In this document: one piece after another, positions 34,545 to 45,530 of the stretch | Numbering within the stretch: the stretch's first letter is position 1 | Layout of the letters: each line of letters opens with the position of its first letter | Assembly: GCA_027943335.1 (NCBI GenBank) | Contig: BSBK01003564.1 | Coordinates: forward strand, 126,501 to 190,500 | Source: Chamaecyparis obtusa | Lineage: Eukaryota; Streptophyta; Pinopsida; Cupressales; Cupressaceae | Direction: 5' to 3' | DNA length: 64,000 nt | The notes under the pieces: generated by a model | Told to the model about the DNA's origin: nothing | Database searches by the model: none | What the model saw: the letters and a program-made list of their open reading frames with translations, nothing else | Position numbers and translations under genes: made by a program

Positions 34545-36729
34545 TGTTAGGAATGAATTCTGAAGCCTTTGACAGTCATTCTGTAGCAGTAGTTGTTGCA
34601 TTCATGACTATGATTGTCATTGATGTCAACATAGTGATATTCTAGAGTTTAGCAGAGAAGCAGGCACAATTTTGTTTTGTGCACATGTTATATTGTAGAT
34701 TGAGTTATGTGCAGTTGATGATATATTATTTAGTGTGTTATTAGCCTATGGTTAAGATTGAAAAAAGAAATTCATTTATTCATGAAAGTTATAAGCATTT
34801 TGGTGGAAGCAGTATTCTGGCAGTATTCCTGTGTAGCGGTTTTTGGTAATTGGAGGATATCTCCTAACCAAGATGGAATCTAATTTTGTGTAGTTAAAGG
34901 GAAGTTTGAGACTCATTTTTGGTGATGTGGTTCATAGCACAAACTTCAAGATTACATGATTGAAAAGTTATTGTATCTGGAAGTTGACAGTTTTATGTAA
35001 TTTTGATGTAGTGTGTTGAAATTATTATTTTGTATTTGCATGGTGACTCATTTGTAATTATTTGAGTGTGGTAGAAAGGAAGGAACTTTTTCCTTGTTAT
35101 GTATGAGGAATTTAATAATTGTAATATGAAATTGTGAAAGTTGTGATGTGAATGTATGCATGAATTGAAGAAAAGAGGTAATTCAATGATGAAGGAAGAC
35201 TTGCGAAGTACAAAGATCTAAATTTGTGATCTTGTGTAGCAGAGACTGTGGTTTTTGCATAGTGTGAAGGATGTAACATATTTCATATTATTCTATTGAA
35301 TAATTCTAAGATCTGTTGGACAGTGAGTTTAGATTTCTTGCCTTGAAGCTGTTTGGGCAGTGGGTCCTTCTGTCTTCCATAACTCCTAATAGGGTTAGAA
35401 TCTTTTAACAGGGATTCACAATCTCCTAATAGAGATTAATATGTACTAAATGTATTTCATAAGACTCCTAATAGGGTCCATCCTCTAACAAGGAACTTTC
35501 ATATTAGTGCATCATTTTGTGGGCATTGTATGCACCCTAAAATGGTCGCCTAGACTTTGGGCCCCATTTATTCAATTTATCAATCCTGAATCATTTTTAT
35601 CATTAATCAATATTTTCAACATTATCAATTTCTTGATCAAATCTTAATTTCGATCATATATTGGATTTTATCCTGTGGGCTAACCATTTATCCTAAGTCT
35701 TTATTTAATTAAAAAGAATATTTCCTCCCCTTTCAATTAAATAAAAAAGCCCCCACTTTCCTCTTATCCTAAGTTGCACAAATAAAGCATTATTCATATT
35801 TTATAAAAAGGGAAAAATCACTTTTGTCTCACATGAGGCTCAAAAGTCAACACTTCACTCTCATTGGAGGATACTTGTGCACATGGATTGCTCCTCTTTC
35901 AACCTCCACCGCTGATTAAGACTTTTTGCCTCTTAATCTCCATGGTCCATTTCACCTCATTTCTTATAAAAGGAGAGCTCTCTCCTTCATTTGCATATCC
36001 ATGTTTTATGCTAATGTTATGCTGCAGGTTTTAGGTGCATTTGGAGTTTGAAGACATTGAAGACTTGTTGCATTTCATTGTAGTTGCATATTTGCTTTCA
36101 TAGTTGCATGATAATGGCATTCTTAGCTTAGTTTCCTTTTATGCAATAGAATAAGCTCACATAGTCTAAATAGGAAGCATTGTAATCCATTGCTATTTCC
36201 TTTCATAGATTAGTTACATTGTACTTTCCTTTCATAGCTTAGATTGCATTCTCATATAGCTTGCATTGCATATTTAGATTCTTGGAGATATTGGCATTGT
36301 TGCCCTTGTCTTCATTGTGAATCTCTCATTGTGTGGTTGACTAGCAAGGTCACTTTCTTGTAGCTCTAGATGAGAGCAAAACTCATAGTCCCTTGCAACT
36401 CCATGCATAGAGAGCTATGAGCCGCTTTGTGAGGCCTCATTCTTGAGCAACCTTGCATGCAATGGTTCATAGAAGTGCATATTTTAGTGTGTACAAGCAT
36501 CATTCCCACTGGGGTTTACTCTTTGATCAAGAGGTTCCCTAGTTAACATATCTTGTGTTATTGTGTCATTGTGTATGATTATCTTTCTATGGTTGGCTAC
36601 TACATTAATTATATGGTTTAAAGCTATTGAAGTTGATATTGAAGTTAATGATGATAAATGGTTTAATTATCAGATAATTGATTCACCCCCCCCCTTCTTA
36701 GTTATCTTGGTGGTCTTTACTTTCTAACA
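34545..36729 (+). repeat. 3' LTR of the plus-strand copia, split by a solo LTR
   Basis: The copia LTR sequence occupies 34545-35526 and 36501-36729. It aligns with 28764-29975 end to end once the insertion and one target copy are removed. It begins TGTTAGGAATGAATTC and ends TTTCTAACA. Confidence 0.94.
35527..36495. mobile_element. Solo LTR of an unrelated element
   Basis: This is 969 bp, from TGTATGCACCC to GTGTGTACA, with terminal TGTA/TACA. Flanks ggcat (35522-35526) and agcat (36496-36500) are a 5-bp duplication with one change; the uninterrupted LTR at 29745-29760 shows the empty site gggcatcattccc. A TATA box (tataaaa, 35965-35971) supports LTR identity and a plus orientation. There is no internal region, so recombination between two LTRs removed the rest. 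It does not resemble the Tat LTR at 11732. Confidence 0.92.
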
Positions 36730-37150
36730 TACAGAACAACCTGTTTTAGCACTTCCAAATTTCAATAAGGTGTTTCAAATAGACTGTGATGCTAGTGGTA
36801 CTACAATAGGAGCTGTTATGAGCCAAGAAGGTAAACCTATTGCTTATTTTAGTGAGAAGTTAAATGATGCCAAGAGGAAATATTCTATTTATGATTAGAA
36901 ATTTTATGCTATAGTTCAGGCATTGAAGAAGTGGAGACACTATCTGCTTCCTAAGGATTTCATTTTGTATACTGATCATCAAGCTTTGCAATATTTGAAT
37001 AGTCAAGGAAAGTTGAAACAAAGGCATTTGAAATGGGTTGAGTTTTTGCAGAGTTATACATTTGTTTCGAAACACAGAAGTGGAAAGTCTAATAGGGTTG
37101 CAAATGCGCTTAGCAGAAGGCAACTATTATTGATAGAGATGTAGATTGAG
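36730..37150 (+). pseudogene. pol: Chromovirus RNase H (after the copia)
   Basis: The reading resumes after the copia 3' LTR with [20 protein letters not shown] and [18 protein letters not shown], then WRHYLLPKDFILYTDHQAL. These are the Ty3 RNase H motifs with Asp in CDAS and TDH. It ends RSGKSNRVANALSRR. One TAG (36896-36898) follows YSIYD. The frame is the same as upstream of the copia. Confidence 0.9.
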
Positions 37151-38599
37151 GTGGTTGAGTTCAGGGAACTCAAGAATTTGTATCTAGAGGATCCTGATTT
37201 TGGTGAAGCTTGGAAAGCTTGTAAGGAACCTGTTACTCTAGAAAGAATGAAGTGGCTGGATTTTATCATTCAGGATGATATGCTATTCAGAGGCAGTCAG
37301 TTGTGCATTCGAAGAAGTTCTATGAGGGAGAATCTCATCAAGGAGAAGCATAGCGGAGGATTGGCTAGACATTTTGGTCGAGATAAAACCCTTGCTTTGG
37401 TTAGTGAGAATTATTATTGGCCACAGTTGCAGCAAGATGTCAAGAAGTTTGTACAAAGTTGCAGAGTATGTCAAATGGCGAAAGGAGTGAAGTAGAATAT
37501 AGGGTTGTATCAGCCATTACCTATACTAGAGAATCCTTGGGAGGAGATCATTATGGACTTTGTTCTTGGTTTACCAAGGACACAACGGGGACATGACTCA
37601 ATATTTGTAGTTGACAAATTTTCAAAGATGGCACATTTTGTTCCCTGCAAGAAGACTAATGATGTTGTTCATGTAGAAAAATTATTTTTTAGAGAAGTGG
37701 TGAGACTACATGGTTTTCCAAAGAGTATAGTTTCAGATAGGGACACTAAGTTCATTGGATATTTCCAATGTACATTATGGAAGAAGTTGAAGATAGATTT
37801 GAAGTTCAGTTCATCACATCATCCACAGACTGATGGACAGACAAAGGTGGTGAATAGGAGTTTGGAGAATTTGCTGAGATGTTTGGTTGGAGATAAGCCA
37901 ACAGGATGGGATTGGATTTTACCACAGGAAGAATTTGCATACAATAATTCTATCAATAGGAGCACTGGTAAATCACCATTCCAGATTGTATATGGAAGTA
38001 GTCCTAGAAATGCATCTGAATTGAGAAAGATAGATAAAGGAGAAATAAGTACTGCTGAAGTTGAGGATTGTGCAGAACATTTGAAGAACATCCATGAGGA
38101 GGTGAGGAAGCACATTACCAAGATGAATGCATAGTATAAGACTAAGGTAGATGAGAAAAGGAGGCATAAGGAATTTTAGGCTAGAGATGAAGTCACGGTT
38201 CATTTGCGGAAGGAGTGATTTCCAGTTGGTACATATAATAAGCTGAAAATGAAGAAATTTGGGCTATGTAAGATACTAAAGAAGCATGATTTAGGAAATG
38301 CATATGAGGTCAAGTTGCCTACTGAGCTGAATATTTCACCAGTATTTAATGTTTCAAATCTGATAGAGTATCATGAAGGTGGTGTTGCAGATGAGGCTAC
38401 AATAGCACAATGGGGTATTCCAGCAACTAGTTCAGATATCAAGGAGATTGAAGACATACCGGATAGTCATGTTGGTAGAAGTGCAAAGAACAGGACATAT
38501 GAAGAATATCTGGTCAAGTGGAAAGGATGATCTATTGAAGATTCATCATGGCTAACAAAGGAGGAGGTTAACCATCTTGGTTTTCCTCTACACACCTAA
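37151..38599 (+). pseudogene. pol: Chromovirus integrase with chromodomain
   Basis: Zinc-binding HHCC: ARHFGRDKTL ... CRVCQMAKG (about 37364-37492). The core has Asp in IIMDFVLGLP and Asp in SDRDTKFIG, but the catalytic Glu in the usual QTEVVN is Lys (QTKVVN, codon aag near 37844). The C-terminal part (GLCKILKKHD, YEVKLP, FNVSNL) leads to a chromodomain at 38444-38578: EIEDIPDSHVGR and EEYLVKWKG followed by a stop, then IEDSSW. The chromodomain normally guides insertion to marked chromatin. Confidence 0.92.
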
Positions 38600-38627
38600 G
38601 ACGTGACGGGGTCACTTCTCAAATTAT

Positions 38628-39476
38628 TGATGCAGGAGCATCCTGGGTGTAAGAGCAATCTTGCATCACCCAAAAATATTTATGTTTTTGTATTCAATAA
38701 TGGTTATCTTGTGCAGAGCTGCTATTTATGGAAACTTGCTATTTTTAGTAAGTTGGTAATAAATGTCAGAATGTTTTGATTTTACATGTCAAGGTTCATC
38801 TCAGTCATATCAGCCTGCCAGTAAAGTTTCATGGCTAGATCAGGTCTAGTTTTGAAGATATTGAAGATTTTTTATATTGGTAGCAGGGTACAGAAACTTT
38901 GAACTCAATTTTGAAGGTTTTAGAGGCTCTAGATGAGGTCACAAATTTGGGTGACAGGTGCTTGCATGAGTCAAGCCTATAGAGCACTTTGTGGCCTTTC
39001 TGAAATGGGGTTATAATAGTCAATCAGGTCAACTGGTGATGACTTATGGTCTCCGTAAGTTAGGTCACCTAAAATGGTGGAAAATAATTTTCCTTCAAAA
39101 TTTATGTTCAATTTTCAAAAGTTATTTTGAGCTGACTCTGATGTAATAAATTGAAAAATAAAATAATTCTAAGGTTGGTCGGCCCTAAGGGCTAAATTTT
39201 AGGAACCTTCTCAGGCGGTGGAAAATGCCTATATAAAGAAAGCCCGTAGTGTTGTCTAGGGTAGTTCTGGGTGGTAGATCTAGGTATTGATTTGAGGCTT
39301 TTTCCTACAGAATATTGTAAGGGAATGCCCATGTGGCTTTGCATATTGTAATTCTGAAAGTTTGTAATTCCACATTTGTGGAGATAATAAGAAGCCAATT
39401 TTTTGTTCTTTCATATTATTTTTGTTTCTTTGTTTTTGTTTTGTGTTTGTGGTATTAAGGAGAGCACCCTTGATCA
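38628..39476 (+). repeat. 3' LTR of the chromovirus
   Basis: The LTR is 849 bp, TGATGCAGGAGC...CTTGATCA, identical in length to the 5' LTR and a few percent different. A TATA box lies at 39230-39237. The stretch 38600-38627 between the final stop and the LTR is the polypurine tract position and contains only gacgtgacggggtcac, not a good purine run. Confidence 0.95.
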
Positions 39477-39481
39477 GTTAT

Positions 39482-40327
39482 CTTCCTTGGTTATTAAAAA
39501 GAAAAAAAATAATGTCATAAAAGAAGTCATACGAAAAATTTGATTTACTACAGAATTTCCTGCAAATATAAGAAATCTCATATCAAAGAAAAGTGATTTT
39601 GGGTCAGGGATGAAAATGCATGATTTTCATACCTTCTTCTAGGTAAGTCATAGTATTTTTTATTTACAATATATTTATGTAATTGCATTCAATTTTTATT
39701 GTATGAAATGATCAGTTGACAATTGTTGCAGTATGTGCTACCCCTATTCCTCCTAGAGAACTTTGACAATAATATCAAACAAGTGATATATGATATTGGA
39801 AAATACATGAGGTAAGCAGTGATATTTGTTCAATATATCAAACAATAATATCAAACAAGTAATATATTGTAAATTATCATATTTATATATTTTTGTGTCT
39901 TGAATCCATTATAGGTGGGTGTCATCTAAATAAATCAATAAAGATGATATAAAATATTGGAAGAAAATAATTTGTCGAATAATGTGTGAAATGAAAAAGT
40001 GTTTATCTTCAACTTTTTTCAATGCACAAGAACACTACCTCATACACCAAGTTGAGGAGATTGAATTGTGTGAACCTGTATAGGCTAGGTCAATGTGGAT
40101 GGTTGAGAGATGCTTCAAATTTTTGAAGGGTTTGGTATGACAAAGAGCATGTCCTAAGAGTTCTATGGTTGAGGGATATATGGTATACCAGGTGATGGTT
40201 TATGTTACTCAATATCTTTCTAATCTTGCAGCAAAGACCCATATAGATTGCATTTGGGATCTCAACTCCCTTAAAAAAATTTAAGTGGAGTACTTCATGG
40301 GGAATGATAGATTTAGGAAACTGAAAG
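39482..40327 (+). pseudogene. CACTA transposase C-terminus and DUF4218 region
   Basis: Three exons are visible: 39482-39642, 39732-39811 and 39915-40327, with introns limited by gtaagt...gcag, gtaagc...atag and gtaata...acag. The first encodes EFPANIRNLISKKS..MKMHDFH, the TNP2/DUF4218 boundary motif (N-I, then K-HD). Later parts match DUF4218: LSSTFFNAQEHYLIHQVEEIE, MWMVERCFKFLKGLV, CPKSSMVEGY. There are several in-frame stops. Confidence 0.82.
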
Positions 40328-40415
40328 GTAATAAATTATGAGATGTTATTGTAGTTAATTAATTCTTAATCTTCAAAATAAATCTGTTGTAAGTCATCTA
40401 TTTACTTTTGTACAG

Positions 40416-41415
40416 TTGCTAAAGAGTGGGATGTAATACATTTATTTATTGCAAACAATCAAGATTGGATGAGGGTATGGATTGAATGATGTCAACATTA
40501 TGGTAATAGATTAAAATGGGAATCTATGTCTTCATTGGTTATACAAGCTCATCGTAATGGAGATCTCAATGTTACAAAAAATGAAAAAGATTTAATATAT
40601 GGTTTAAGAAATCAACAGGTACTTATAAATTTGTTAATAAACTGTATGTTTTTTAACTCATGATGCAATAATTTATACATGTTTGACATTATTGTAGGTG
40701 AAACACCATAAGGCTATGTTATGCAATGGTTATAAATTTCACATCAAAAAGTTGGATGACACAAAGAGAACTTGTGATTCTAGGATAAGTGTAGTCTTTC
40801 AGGTGACTAATATTTCATCTAGAAATGACTTACATCCTTGAGAGTCAAAAAATTGATACTATGGTATTTTTGTTGATATACTTGACTGTGACTTTAATTC
40901 CTTCAAATTATTTCTCTTTGTCATGAAATGGTATAGACTAAAACTCAATCAAAAAGATCATGATAGAACTGTTATTGAACATGAAAATGGATTTCCAATG
41001 ATTAATACAAGGTTGTTTGAGCTAGTTGGAGAAGAGCTCTACGTTCTTCCAAGCCAATGTGAGTAGGTATTTTACTTAGGGGTTCGACATAAATCAGGTT
41101 GGTCATTTTTTATTAGACATGATCTAAGAGGAAGGCCGATAAAGTATAATGCAATGAAAGAAGAAGATACCGAGGAAGAGGAAGAAGTTGATGATGATGT
41201 AGATGATGATCATGATTGAGAGTTAGTTGAAGAAGAATATGAAGAAGAATAAGATGATGATGATGTTTCTATTGATCATGATGATGGTGAGGAGGATGAT
41301 GACAATGATGATGATGATGATGGTAATGATGATGGCAATGATTATAGTGGTGGTGACGATGTCTTCGATGATGATGATATTGATGATGAGATATATGAAG
41401 AAGAATATCAATGAC
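40416..41415 (+). pseudogene. CACTA DUF4216 region with acidic tail
   Basis: Exons 40416-40618 and 40698 onward are joined by an intron with gt...tgtag limits. The second contains YYGIFVDILDCDFNSFKLFLF and, after a stop, SQCEXVFYLGVRHKSGWSFFIRHD (X is the stop position). This corresponds to DUF4216, whose core is YG...I..LDY...F..W and Q..QVFY. The end (about 41150-41415) is a long Glu/Asp tail from gaa and gat repeats; in other frames it gives spurious Met-rich or Ile-rich ORFs. Confidence 0.78.
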
Positions 41416-42460
41416 ATGAATGAAATGTATAATTATGCCAGATATTTCAGCTTCGACTGCATGCTAGCCTTGAAGGAATAGATGGAAGCATTAATGATCC
41501 ACACAATATGTTTGAAAAAATTCTTAAAGAATATAAGTATAGATAGGGCATGTGAATAGTTTGATAAAATTTTCATACGACTTTTCTTGTTTGGCATGTT
41601 TTAATGATTGTTTTGGGTTGAAATCTGGACTTTTTCAACTAATTTTCTTAGGATTTCATATTAATGGAATTTTTGGTTTTAGATTTAATATCTAACTACT
41701 CTTATTCACCTTGTTTTATATGTCCTACCAATATATTTAATCTTTTGTTAAGAATAATTTCATTCTAAAAGAGTGTATTTAATCTTTATATTTTTAAACA
41801 ACATCACTAGTTAAGATTGTTCTCATTTCTAGTGGGCATGACATGAATAAAATCAATTGAAAGACACTAGTATTTAGATATCCACAAATTAGTGATGTGA
41901 TTAAGAAAATTACCTTTCTTTATCATTTTCTGGGGTATTTTTTTATATCAATGCATTTAATCTAATTACTATCTTATGAGATTTTCTTTTGATAATTTTC
42001 TATTTCTATACACATCAATGATGTTAAATTAGAGGGGATTCTCTTTGTTCCCTACAATGGAGTGCGCTAATTTTGAAAGTATAAATAGATAATTTTATCA
42101 ATGTATAATGTCCCTCACAAAATTATAATTTTGACTCTTATATGCAAGGGTAATGTCCTCAGGATGAAAGAAAATCAAGAATTTTTATTTTCTGACTCGT
42201 TGAGACATTCTCTCACCCATAGCTACCAGAGTTGTAACTTTCACGATGGTCTATACATTAAAAAAATTATAGACCTATGAATAAAATGTAAACATGGTGC
42301 ATTTTTTCAGCTCCACCTATTATCCATACATATTCTATGCAGTTGCATGTGCATTCTCAATTTAGAGTGGGAAAATATTATTTGGGATGCGAGGGAGAGA
42401 AGAAAAACACATAAAGAACATGCACATAAACACAAAAGATGAGAAACATAAATGTAGATA
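41416..42460. other. AT-rich intergenic DNA
   Basis: I see no gene, repeat or RNA here. It may include the 3' UTR and right end of the CACTA element. A 30-base imperfect palindrome (cactag...ctagtg) near 41812-41841 could not be matched with a left terminus. Confidence 0.4.
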
Positions 42461-42864
42461 TCACAATAGCTGAGAAACACAATTGTAGATATCATGGTCA
42501 CAATTGTTTGGAGACTCAACATAATTGAATGGTATACCCATACAATGCAACACAACCACTACTCCTTTGGTTCCAAGTTGACACTGCAGGATCCTAAATC
42601 CATAGATAAGGAATAAAATTAGAGAGCGAAGGAGGGCCATAATGACCAAAATAATACAAGGTCCTTATATTATTTCATTCATTATGGCCCTCCTTGTCCA
42701 CTCTCTAAATTAATTCCTTATCTATGGTTTTTGGATCCTGTAGTGTCAACTTGGAACTAGAGTAGTGGTTGTGTTACATCATCTCAGTATACCACACAAT
42801 TATGTTGTATCTCCAAAAAATTGTGACCATGATGCCTACATTTATGCTTCTTAGCTATTGTGTC
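42461..42864. repeat. Fold-back element with about 200-bp arms
   Basis: The left arm (42461 to about 42655) and right arm (about 42660-42864) are reverse complements with scattered mismatches and short gaps. For example, cacaatagctgagaaac pairs with a segment ending agctattgtg, and ggatcctaaatccatagataaggaat with its counterpart near 42715-42740. The loop is only a few bases. It has no coding capacity; it may be a MITE or an inverted duplication. Confidence 0.8.
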
Positions 42865-43389
42865 CCAAGACCCCTTATGATCCTTTATGACCCTTTACAA
42901 TCCCTAAGAATATAACTTAGATGTCCTAAAGTGTTGTAAAGGGTCATAAGAGGCTCCTAGGAGTGGCCATATGAGCTTCCACCTTCATGTGGTTGGCCCT
43001 ATTAAGTAGAGAATGTTAAGCTATTCTTGAAAAAAAGAGAAGCTCAATATTTTAAGCTCTCACTCCATGCACGACAAATATTTTTTAAAAAAATATAGCA
43101 TACCATCACAATTACAATGGTCATTAGTGAATGACCGATAGAAAAGAACTACACATGATGACTATTTGTCACAAATATCTGACAAGTAGATGTCACATGT
43201 ACTACATACCTATCATTTATGCAGTATCTCTTTCATAATTGTGAAAATAATAAATAGTTTCGACAACATGTTCACCATCTCTAACCATGTTAGAAGGCCC
43301 TCTTCCCATGGATATTTTGATGGTTAGATGCATTGTAGTTATGATGCACATCCTAGCCTTTGTTGATTCTGACACCAAAACTACAACAC
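42865..43389. other. AT-rich DNA without recognised gene
   Basis: It contains a small hairpin around cctttatgaccctttacaat (42880) and gttgtaaagggtcataag (42933). Integrase motifs expected downstream of the gypsy RNase H are not seen. Confidence 0.45.
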
Positions 43390-44640
43390 TAGTTAGGGTT
43401 GCTTGATTGATGGGGTAGTGTCAGAATTGAGATGCATAGAAATTGAAAAAAGGTCTCAAGTGTACTAGTGTGCAACAACGTTCTCCTTCCCTTTGATGTA
43501 ATGAACATCAAAATCATAGTCACATAAGAATTCCATCCATCACCTCTACCTAGCATTAAGATTAGGCTGTATAAATATGTACTATAAGCTCTGGTGATTT
43601 GAATGAAGCTCAAATTAGTGACCTAGAAGAAAGTATCACCATCTCACTATGGCATGGACCACTGCTGCAAGCTCTAGGTCATGAGTAGGGTAGTTAAGAT
43701 TGTGAGTCTTTAGCTTCCTAGACTTGAAAGCTATAGGTTGACCATCTTGGATAAGGACTACTCCTAAACCATCTAATGAAGCATCTGTGCATGCAACAAA
43801 ATCTGTCAAAGGGTCTGGCACTGCTAAAATAGGTGCACTAGTGAGGACTCTCTTGAGCTCCTGAAAATCTTTCTCACACTTCTCTATCCACTCATACTTC
43901 TTCCCCTTTCTCTGAAGGGAGGTGATGGGATGAGCCACTCTAGATAATCCTAACATAAACCATCTATAATAACCTATTAGGCACATAAATTTCCCAACCT
44001 CAGTGACACTAGTGGGTGCCGACCAATCCATAATGGCTCTTATCTTTGACAGGTCCACATAGATCCCATCACCTGATATAACATGGCCAAGATAATGCAC
44101 CTCTAGGCTAAAGAAAGCACACTTAGAAAAGCTACCATATAACTGATTTTGTCTCAAGTGCTGCAAAACCTATCTTAGGTGCTCCTCATGTTCCTCCTCA
44201 TCATGAGAATATACCAAAATTTTGTCAAGGAACACTATGAAAAACTTATCCAAGAATGTACAAAACACTTTGTTCATGAGGCTCATGAACATAGCTAGAG
44301 CATCTATGAGGCCAAATGGCACCATGGTGAGCTTATAGTAACCATACCTTGTACAAAAATAAATCTTGTAGATATCACTCTCCACAATCCTCAATTGATG
44401 GTACCCTAACTTTAGATCTATTTTTGAGAATATTTGGGCACCTATAATTGAGAAAATAAATCATCAATCTTGGAGAGTGAGTATCGGCTCTTATTTGTTA
44501 CATTATTTAGCTGTTGATAATCAATGCACAACCTAAGTGATTCATCCTTCTTCTTCACAAAAATCACTAGTGCACCCCAAGGTGATACATTAGGTTGGAT
44601 ATGCCCTTTCTCCAAGAGATCTTCTAACTAAATCTTGAGC
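43390..44640 (-). pseudogene. pol: Gypsy reverse transcriptase and RNase H remnant
   Basis: The motifs are [20 protein letters not shown] (family FG..NAP), then [19 protein letters not shown], where the family has YLDD: the second catalytic Asp is Lys. [32 protein letters not shown] and [20 protein letters not shown] (RNase H Asp) follow. After a frameshift near 43630 the RNase H tail is still readable in pieces to about 43400. The 5' part of RT (44400-44640) carries the QL.YHQ-like and LFWVH-like remnants with stops. Confidence 0.85.
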
Positions 44641-44840
44641 TCACTGAGCTCATGTGTAGTCATCCTATAAGGTCCTCTAGAAATGGGTTTGGCTCCTGGC
44701 ACAAGATCTATATGGAAATCAACCACCCTAGGTGGTGGCATACTAGGTAACTTAGAAGGAAAAACATATGTAAACTCTTGTAGGATAGGATAATCTTAGA
44801 GAGAGGAATCCCTCTCCGAATCCTCCTCTCTATCACTAAT

Positions 44841-45308
44841 GGTGATGGTGAATAACTGACATCCCTTCCGCATGCACTACCTAAGCTATAAAGTAGAAAT
44901 CATGCAAATATATATGGGTCTCTGCATGCCTAATATCACCATAGGAGTACCATGATTATCTACACACTCTACCCTCTTTTGTCGATAATCCATCTTGGTG
45001 CTATGAGCATATAACCAATCCATGCCAAGAACTATATCATAAGAACCTAGAGGGGTAATGCAAAGATTAGACATGGTGATGGTGAATAACTGACATCCCT
45101 TATGCACGCACTACCTAAGCTATAAATAAGAATTCATGCAAATATATATGAGTCTCTGCATGCCTAATATCACCATAGGAGTACCATGATTATCTACACA
45201 CTCTACCCTCTTTTGTCAATAATCCATCTTGGCACTATGAGAATATAACCAATCCATGCCAAGAACTATATCATAAGAACCTAGAGGGGTAATGTAAAGA
45301 TCAAACAT
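44841..45308. repeat. Tandem duplication, 2 x 234 bp
   Basis: Both units begin ggtgatggtgaataactgac and match nearly throughout, including gaactatatcataagaacct near the end; differences are scattered single bases. Confidence 0.92.
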
Positions 45309-45530
45309 TGTGATTGTATCTCCAATCTAGATCTGACAACTACAGACCAAGGAACTAATAGACACTCTAGCTCCTAAGGCTAACTTGACCTCCCAACTAA
45401 CATCCTGTCTAACTACTACCAACCCATAATGATCCACCACATATGGAGATACAAAGGAGTTTGTAGCTCCTAAATCAAACAAAATAGTAACATTGATACC
45501 TTGAACCATACCTATGACCTTAATGACCAT
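44841..45530 (-). pseudogene. pol: Gypsy aspartic protease with internal duplication
   Basis: The N-terminal active site is in VTILFDLGATNSFVSPYV; the catalytic D-S/T-G is DLG here, with Ser/Thr replaced by Leu. The second half has LGSYDIVLGMDWLYAHSTKM. This second half occurs twice because of the 234-bp duplication (44841-45074 and 45075-45308), which is exactly 78 codons and so keeps frame. A protease with two C-terminal halves would probably not fold normally. Confidence 0.85.

Larger units (their letters stand above)
28764..36729 (+). mobile_element. Ty1/copia retrotransposon inserted in the chromovirus RT
   Basis: LTRs at 28764-29975 (1212 bp) and 34545-36729 flank gag, protease, integrase, RT and RNase H in Ty1/copia order. 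The right LTR is 2185 bp, but subtracting a 969-bp solo LTR and its 5-bp duplication leaves 1211 bp. The flanks taaaa (28759-28763) and tacag (36730-36734) are a decayed 5-bp duplication: codons att-aca-g fit the expected chromovirus protein, so the left copy has mutated twice. Coding spans 30032-34155 with two frameshifts. Confidence 0.94.
25108..39476 (+). mobile_element. Ty3/gypsy chromovirus with nested copia
   Basis: Two LTRs of exactly 849 bp (25108-25956 and 38628-39476) flank a gag-pol with a chromodomain at the C-terminus. The target duplication gttat is perfect (25103-25107 and 39477-39481). Without the inserted copia (28764-36729 plus 5 bp) the gag-pol is one frame of 1,504 codons from ATG 26117 to TAA 38597-38599. 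That is normal for chromoviruses, and only point mutations break it. The element sits in a CACTA transposase gene. Confidence 0.96.
23135..41415 (+). mobile_element. Decayed CACTA (En/Spm) DNA transposon, interrupted by nested LTR elements
   Basis: Segments 23135-25107 and 39477-41415 are two halves of one gene, split by the chromovirus at 25108-39476. The order is transposase-associated zinc domain, TNP2 transposase, DUF4218 and DUF4216, which is diagnostic of plant CACTA elements. Five or six introns with gt...ag limits are visible. There are in-frame stops and some frameshifts. The outer ends of the element (TIRs) were not found, so only coding limits are given. Confidence 0.88.

Noticed and set aside
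41223..41481. Met-rich plus-strand and Ile-rich minus-strand frames
   Set aside because: These are shadows of the gat/gaa repeat that encodes the acidic tail of the CACTA protein.
21847..42460. Terminal inverted repeats of the large CACTA element (e.g. cactac at 22764; tagtg near 41833 and 41890)
   Set aside because: No left and right candidates matched each other over more than a few bases.
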